A DNA stretch of 64,000 bases from the NCBI GenBank assembly GCA_963696585.1, contig CAVOKW010000028.1:82964-146963 (forward strand). Reading direction: 5' to 3'. This DNA comes from Parvibaculum sp963696585. GTDB lineage: Bacteria > Pseudomonadota > Alphaproteobacteria > Parvibaculales > Parvibaculaceae. The translations under genes were made by a program, and so were the position numbers. Every line of letters begins with the position of its first letter. Position 1 is the first letter of the stretch. This document shows, piece by piece, positions 61,196 to 64,000 of the stretch. The notes under the pieces are model-generated. The model saw only the letters and a program-made list of their open reading frames with translations, was not told where the DNA came from and made no database searches.

Positions 61196-62923
61196 ATGAA
61201 GATTTCACGCAGGAACATGCTCATTGGCGCCGGTGGTCTGGCGACGCTGGGCGCGGTCGGCTTTGCCCATGAGAGAGCCAATGCGAGGCCGCGCGCGAAT
61301 TTCGCCAAACGCAAGTCGCGTCAGCCCAATATTCTTTTGATTGTTACCGATCAGGAACGGCATCACGATTATCTGCCGACCGCGCTGCCATTCCCCAATC
61401 GTCAGCGCATCTTTGAGCGTGCCACGCAAATGCGGATGCAGGGCATCTCCGGCCTCTGCTCCATGGCGCGGGCCAATATCTATACCGGCCAGCATTATCA
61501 GCATAATGGCGTCTATGAGAATGTGCCGATCCCTTTTGCGCATGATCTCTATCCGTCCGTACCGACGCTTGGCACCATGATGCAGGACGCAGGCTATGAG
61601 ACCGCCTATTTCGGCAAATGGCATCTGACGCATCTGCCTGCGACCGAGGATGTCGGCACGGGGAAAATCCGCAAGCTCTTCCAGAGCTATGGTTTCGAGA
61701 TCAACGATCAGCCGGGCGAAATAGAAGGGCCGCAAGGCGGCCACAAAAAAGACCCGCGCACGGCGAAGACGGCCGCCGCCTATATTCGCGAAAGGGGCAG
61801 GGCGACGACATCGGACAGGCCGTGGTTTGCCGCCGTCAATCTGCTCAATCCGCATGACATCATGTTTTATCTGGCGACGAAGCGGCAGATGGATACGTTC
61901 CTGCATATCAGTATCGGCGGCACCGACCTCGTTCCCGCGCCCGACGATCCCGTTTATGCCGAAGACCTCGGCTTGCCGCTCCTGCCGAACTTCGGCGTCG
62001 AGGGCGATGTGGACAAGCCTTTTGCGCATACGCTTTTCAGGCGGGTGAACGATCTGGCGCTCGGTGAAATCCCTGATGATGACATTGCAGGCTGGCGGGC
62101 TTACGAGAATTATTATTTCAACTGCCTGCGCGACGTCGACCGCAGTCTCGGCACGGTGCTCGATGCGGTCGACGAGACCAACGCCTGGGCCGACACGGTG
62201 GTCATCTTTACCGCCGATCATGGCGAGCTTTCCGGCGCGCACGGGTTGCGCGCCAAGGGCAATGTCGTCTATCGCGAAAATTGCGAAGTGCCGCTGGCGA
62301 TCTGCCATCCCGACATCAAGTCGCCGTCCGAGACGGGGGTGCTGACAAGCCAGGTCGATATCGCGCCGGCGATCCTGAGCTTCGCCGGCATCGCGGAAGC
62401 AGAACGAAAGGAACAGTTTCCGGCATTGAGGGGCCGCGACCTGTCGCTGGCATTGGGCGCGGGCGCCGACCGCGGGCTCAAGGGCCTCGGGCGCGAGGGC
62501 GTCCTCTATCAGTGGGACAGCCGCCTCTACGGTTCGCCCGAGGGCGTACGCGAAATCGCCAGGGCCTTCAAGGACAGCGGCCTGAACAAGCTTTGGGGTT
62601 TCTACGAAGGTTTTATTGCCGAAGGCGTAAAATACCGCCACGGCATGCGCGGATCTTATGACGGACGTTACAGGTTCGCGCGCTACTTCCGCCCGACGGA
62701 GCACAATACGCCGAGCTCGCTCGAGGAGCTGAAACGGCTGAACGATCTGGAGCTCTATGATACGCAAAGCGATCCGCTGGAGCGCATCAACATCGCCAAC
62801 CGACCGGAGAATGCCGATCTGGTCTGGAAGATGGCGCAACTGACGAACCGGCTCGTCGCCGAGGAAGTCGGCGAGGACGACGGACAGATGCTGCCGGGGC
62901 CAAGCATGATCTGGAATGTTTGA
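61196..62923 (+). CDS. Tat-exported sulfatase-family enzyme with atypical core motif
   Basis: 575 residues. A twin-arginine signal (KISRRNMLIGAGGLATLG) predicts periplasmic export. The alkaline-phosphatase/sulfatase fold is clear: VTDQERHHD metal site near 50, core motif SGLCSMARANIYTGQH, and ADHGELSGAHG near 340 with NVVYRENCEVPL. Sulfatases carry Cys-x-Pro-x-Arg, with the Cys converted to formylglycine; here Cys88-Ser-Met-Ala-Arg92 keeps Cys and Arg but has Met for Pro. It may be a choline-sulfatase- or arylsulfatase-like enzyme, or a variant. GGGAGGGAG precedes ATG 61196. 225 bases separate it from the preceding gene. Confidence 0.85.
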   Translation: MKISRRNMLIGAGGLATLGAVGFAHERANARPRANFAKRKSRQPNILLIVTDQERHHDYLPTALPFPNRQRIFERATQMRMQGISGLCSMARANIYTGQHYQHNGVYENVPIPFAHDLYPSVPTLGTMMQDAGYETAYFGKWHLTHLPATEDVGTGKIRKLFQSYGFEINDQPGEIEGPQGGHKKDPRTAKTAAAYIRERGRATTSDRPWFAAVNLLNPHDIMFYLATKRQMDTFLHISIGGTDLVPAPDDPVYAEDLGLPLLPNFGVEGDVDKPFAHTLFRRVNDLALGEIPDDDIAGWRAYENYYFNCLRDVDRSLGTVLDAVDETNAWADTVVIFTADHGELSGAHGLRAKGNVVYRENCEVPLAICHPDIKSPSETGVLTSQVDIAPAILSFAGIAEAERKEQFPALRGRDLSLALGAGADRGLKGLGREGVLYQWDSRLYGSPEGVREIARAFKDSGLNKLWGFYEGFIAEGVKYRHGMRGSYDGRYRFARYFRPTEHNTPSSLEELKRLNDLELYDTQSDPLERINIANRPENADLVWKMAQLTNRLVAEEVGEDDGQMLPGPSMIWNV

Positions 62924-62927
62924 GGGG

Positions 62928-62959
62928 GACGGAATTTTAGAACCCGACCGAAAATTAGA
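62928..62959. repeat. Imperfect direct repeat just after the sulfatase
   Basis: Two 14-base units, GACGGAATTTTAGA (62928-62941) and GACCGAAAATTAGA (62946-62959), agree at 11 of 14 positions. They lie between the sulfatase stop and the left end of the IS630 element. They could be a scar or end of an older mobile element; I cannot name it. Confidence 0.5.
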
Positions 62960-62970
62960 GCTTGATGACA

Positions 62971-63567
62971 TTAGATTGACGCATAGCCGGAGTTTTTGAG
63001 GTAATTTGCGCATTCTGCTGGCGGGAAGGCGTCGAGCAATGATCCGATGCGTCGCCAAGTTGCTTCTTGTGTCCGCTCAGCGCTTTTGCGCAGCAGGTGT
63101 TTGAGCTTGGCGAAGACTTGCTCTATCGGATTGAGGTCGGGACTGTAGGGTGGCAGGAACAACAGCCGCGCGCCTCTGGCCCGGATTGCGGCCCTGACAG
63201 CAGGTTTCTTGTGGCTGGAGAGGTTGTCGAGGATGACGATATCACCCGGCCCCAGCGTCGGGCAAAGCTGCTGCTCGACCCACCGGGTGAAGCTCGCCCC
63301 ATTGATCGGCTGGTCGAACACGAAGGGCGCATCGATCCGGTCGCAGCGCAGGGCGGCGATGAAGGTCATCGTCTTCCAGTGCCCGTAAGGCACCTTGGCG
63401 TGGAGCCGCTGGCCGACCGGTGCCCAACCCCGCAGCGGAGCCATGTTCGTCTTGGCCCAGGTCTCGTCAACGAAGACCAGGCGAGCGGGATCAGGCCGAC
63501 CCTGAAACTTCTTCCACTGCTCGCGCCGACGGGCCACCTTGGGCCGCAACTGCTCGGCGGGGAGCAC
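62971..63567 (-). CDS. IS630 transposase, C-terminal part (ORF B, DDE domain)
   Basis: 198 residues carrying the RNase H-like catalytic domain. First Asp in RLVFVDETWAKTNMAPLRGW, second Asp in DIVILDNLSSHKKPAVR, and Glu in FLPPYSPDLNPIEQVFAKLKH are all present. It overlaps ORF A by 77 bases in a different frame; removing one A from the A8 run would join the two into one continuous transposase reading SFKKSVLPAEQ across the joint, the expected IS630 sequence. Translation on its own would begin at a GTG. Confidence 0.88.
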   Translation of the reverse strand: MLPAEQLRPKVARRREQWKKFQGRPDPARLVFVDETWAKTNMAPLRGWAPVGQRLHAKVPYGHWKTMTFIAALRCDRIDAPFVFDQPINGASFTRWVEQQLCPTLGPGDIVILDNLSSHKKPAVRAAIRARGARLLFLPPYSPDLNPIEQVFAKLKHLLRKSAERTQEATWRRIGSLLDAFPPAECANYLKNSGYASI

Positions 63568-63913
63568 GCTTTTTTTTGAAGCTCAGTCCCTCGGCATGGG
63601 CGAAGCGCCAGACCTGCACGTAATCAACCTTCACGCCCCGCTCCGTCAGTTCACAGACGAGACCCCGAAGGGTGAAGTCCTTCCTGGTCCGATCCAGAAG
63701 CCAACGGCGCAAATCGCCCGTCAGCAGACGAGGCTTGTAACCCCCCATCCGATCCGGAGCGACGCTACCCGTCTCCCGATGGCGGCGAACCCACTTGATC
63801 GCACTACTCACCGAAACGCCAAATCGCGCCGCCGCCGCACGCGCCGATATGCCGTCACGCTCAACCGCTGCAACCAGCCGTTCGCGCAAATCCGTCGAAA
63901 TGGGTCTGACCAT
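63491..63913 (-). CDS. IS630 transposase, N-terminal part (ORF A, helix-turn-helix)
   Basis: About 140 residues from ATG 63913 (MVRPISTDLRERLV). The helix-turn-helix DNA-binding domain is at residues ~8-50 (GISARAAAARFGVSVSSAIKWVRRH), followed by a second winged-helix-like segment (LRRWLLDRTRKDFTLRGLVCEL). After the A8 run the frame continues into a low-complexity arginine/alanine tail that is only the shadow of ORF B. Full-length transposase requires a frame change at 63570-63577. Confidence 0.85.
   Translation of the reverse strand: MVRPISTDLRERLVAAVERDGISARAAAARFGVSVSSAIKWVRRHRETGSVAPDRMGGYKPRLLTGDLRRWLLDRTRKDFTLRGLVCELTERGVKVDYVQVWRFAHAEGLSFKKKRAPRRAVAAQGGPSARAVEEVSGSA
63570..63577 (-). 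promoter_or_regulatory. A8 slippery run joining transposase ORFs A and B
   Basis: On the transposase strand the codons TTC-AAA-AAA-AAG contain eight consecutive A bases. ORF B is in the +1 frame relative to ORF A, the result of losing one A, so transcriptional slippage or +1 ribosomal frameshifting here would yield the fused transposase. A sequencing or replication insertion of one A is the alternative. Confidence 0.65.
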
Positions 63914-63960
63914 GCCATGCTGGCCTCCTGCCCAGCCAGCATCTTGAATCACAAATCTCC

Positions 63961-63982
63961 TTCAAAGGGAATCCCCTTTGAA
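63961..63982. promoter_or_regulatory. Palindrome upstream of the transposase
   Basis: TTCAAAGGG (63961-63969) and CCCTTTGAA (63974-63982) form a perfect 9-bp stem with a 4-base loop, 48 bases before the transposase start inside the IS right end. In transcripts entering from outside, such a hairpin could hide the start region and limit transposition; it might also be an operator. Confidence 0.55.
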
Positions 63983-64000
63983 TGGGTCGTATGTCATCCC

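Larger units (their letters stand above)
62964..64000 (-). mobile_element. IS630-family insertion sequence (right end at the window edge)
   Basis: An IS of about 1.04 kb with one two-frame transposase on the minus strand. Proposed inverted ends: GATGACAT at 62964-62971 (overlapping the transposase stop) and its complement ATGTCATC at 63991-63998; the match is short and may continue beyond the window, so the exact ends and the TA target duplication are unproven. The catalytic DDE residues are intact, so the copy may be active if the frameshift is used. Confidence 0.75.

Noticed and set aside
61205..63058. A 617-codon open frame on the minus strand
   Set aside because: It lies antisense to the sulfatase, shares its third-base pattern, and its translation has no domain-like features; it is a shadow produced by GC-rich codons.
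1..64000. CRISPR array, prophage or rRNA operon
   Set aside because: No regularly spaced repeats, phage structural genes or rRNA sequence were seen anywhere in the window.

Overview
The window is a contiguous chromosomal segment from an alphaproteobacterium, most likely of the order Hyphomicrobiales (Rhizobiales). I cannot fix the genus. The evidence is gene order (secD-secF-Mth938-like; gyrA-coaD-two cyclophilins-queA-tgt; recG facing sdhE-mfd), a LexA box of the alphaproteobacterial GAAC-N7-GAAC type, a fused cysNC, an IalB-family protein and moderately high GC. Genes are tightly packed on both strands. One tRNA gene (Lys, UUU) is present; there is no rRNA, CRISPR array or prophage.

1-11 kb holds the 3' end of secD, secF, a Mth938-like gene, a PuuD-type membrane protein, a squalene/phytoene-synthase-fold protein without the aspartate motif, trmFO, a Tat-exported PhoD-like phosphatase, uvrA, a VOC protein and ssb. 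A perfect LexA box lies between uvrA and the VOC gene. 11-18.5 kb is housekeeping: gyrA, coaD, two peptidyl-prolyl isomerases, queA, tgt (queuosine pathway) and tRNA-Lys. 18.5-31 kb has small membrane proteins, a beta-carbonic anhydrase, an alpha/beta hydrolase, SPOR-domain proteins, sulfate activation (cysD, cysNC) and sugar-nucleotide and amino-sugar genes (galE, glmU, glmS).

31-34 kb is one of the two most interesting spots. An HMG-CoA-synthase-fold protein fused to a DUF35 (OB-fold) domain precedes an SCP2-type thiolase. The synthase half lacks its catalytic Cys and His, the DUF35 half lacks most zinc-ribbon cysteines, and the thiolase looks intact. This resembles a thiolase-DUF35 complex in which the HMG-CoA-synthase fold has become structural. 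34-37 kb is an AlgI-like O-acyltransferase with an SGNH-like partner. 37-46 kb has a phosphotransferase/DUF6285 pair, DUF502, recG, sdhE, mfd and a FrnE-like protein.

46-59 kb is an accessory stretch rich in CoA-ester and redox enzymes: an SDR, an acyl-CoA ligase, an AMACR-like racemase, a YejA-like binding protein, IalB, a hexapeptide acyltransferase, hspQ, an Old Yellow Enzyme, a malyl-CoA-lyase-like CoA ester lyase, an MFS carrier, a GST and a PaaI-like thioesterase.

59-64 kb is the second interesting spot. A 674-residue protein appears to join a glycosyltransferase-like N-half to an alginate-lyase-like C-half, with the catalytic His of the NNH motif replaced by Ile. Next to it are a Tat-exported sulfatase with an atypical core motif (Cys-Ser-Met-Ala-Arg) and an IS630-family element whose transposase is split at an A8 run.
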